Source of the DNA: a virus | IMG/VR virus record: IMGVR_UViG_3300007276_000413 | Coordinates: 1-20,221 of that record | Reading direction: 5' to 3' (one strand) | DNA: 20,221 nt | In this document: positions 20,172-20,221 of the stretch, piece after piece | Numbering within the stretch: the stretch's first letter is position 1 | Layout of the letters: every line of letters starts with the position of its first letter | The notes under the pieces: generated by a model | Told to the model about the DNA's origin: nothing | Databases searched by the model: none | What the model saw: the letters and a program-made list of their open reading frames with translations, nothing else | Translations under genes and position numbers: made by a program

Positions 20172-20197
20172 AGCACACGACTCATCGGAGTAGGACA

Positions 20198-20221
20198 ATG
20201 GCAATCAGTGACAAGCTAAGC
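20198..20221 (+). CDS. Start of a rightward gene cut by the window edge
   Basis: Eight codons, MAISDKLS, reach the right edge. The start is supported by overlapping GGAG and TAGGA ribosome sites 5-10 bases upstream. The leader contains CACGACTCATC (20176-20186), an exact 11-base match to 19125-19135 inside the intergenic hairpin before the 87-aa gene. Function cannot be judged. Confidence 0.6.

Overview
This window is a segment of a tailed double-stranded DNA bacteriophage genome (Caudoviricetes). It holds a recognisable terminase, portal, scaffold, capsid, adaptor, fibre and lysis series, packed with 1-4 base stop/start overlaps and Shine-Dalgarno sites. I see no rRNA, tRNA, integrase, transposase or CRISPR array. 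The GH108-type endolysin, the moderate-to-high GC and the style of the repeat-rich fibre proteins fit a phage of an aquatic, probably alphaproteobacterial, host. That host call is inference.

Layout. Positions 1-17781 are one leftward (minus-strand) late module. Read in the direction of transcription it runs: putative small terminase, large terminase, portal, a 77-aa protein, scaffold, major capsid protein, a strong intrinsic terminator, a 70-aa protein, two head-tail adaptor-like proteins, and then small beta-rich virion proteins. Three of the latter (7368-8979) look like tandem paralogues. Next come two long fibre-like genes (927 and 633 aa), a BppU-like 107-aa protein, a small one-TM protein, a membrane-anchored protein and a partial endolysin that runs off the left edge. 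No tape measure, tail nozzle or ejection protein is in the window.

Positions 17782-18537 are a gene-free, palindrome-rich control region between divergent transcription units. It has a G-quadruplex-type G run, several hairpins, a leftward sigma70-like promoter just before the terminase genes and a candidate rightward promoter.

Positions 18538-20221 carry small rightward genes of unknown function, probably an early or accessory region. They are interrupted by a 523-base gene-poor stretch (19443-19965). That stretch contains a candidate terminator, a cluster of GTTATGTTACC-type repeats in both orientations (iteron-like), and two copies of a conserved sequence module bracketing the cluster.

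The most interesting signals are: (i) the 927-aa fibre protein, with a PKD-like and BspA-type leucine-rich-repeat module set between copies of a short repeat; (ii) a 22-residue (66-bp) repeat shared by the two neighbouring fibre genes; (iii) the tandem triplication of a virion protein gene; and (iv) the iteron-like cluster and the palindrome-dense control region.
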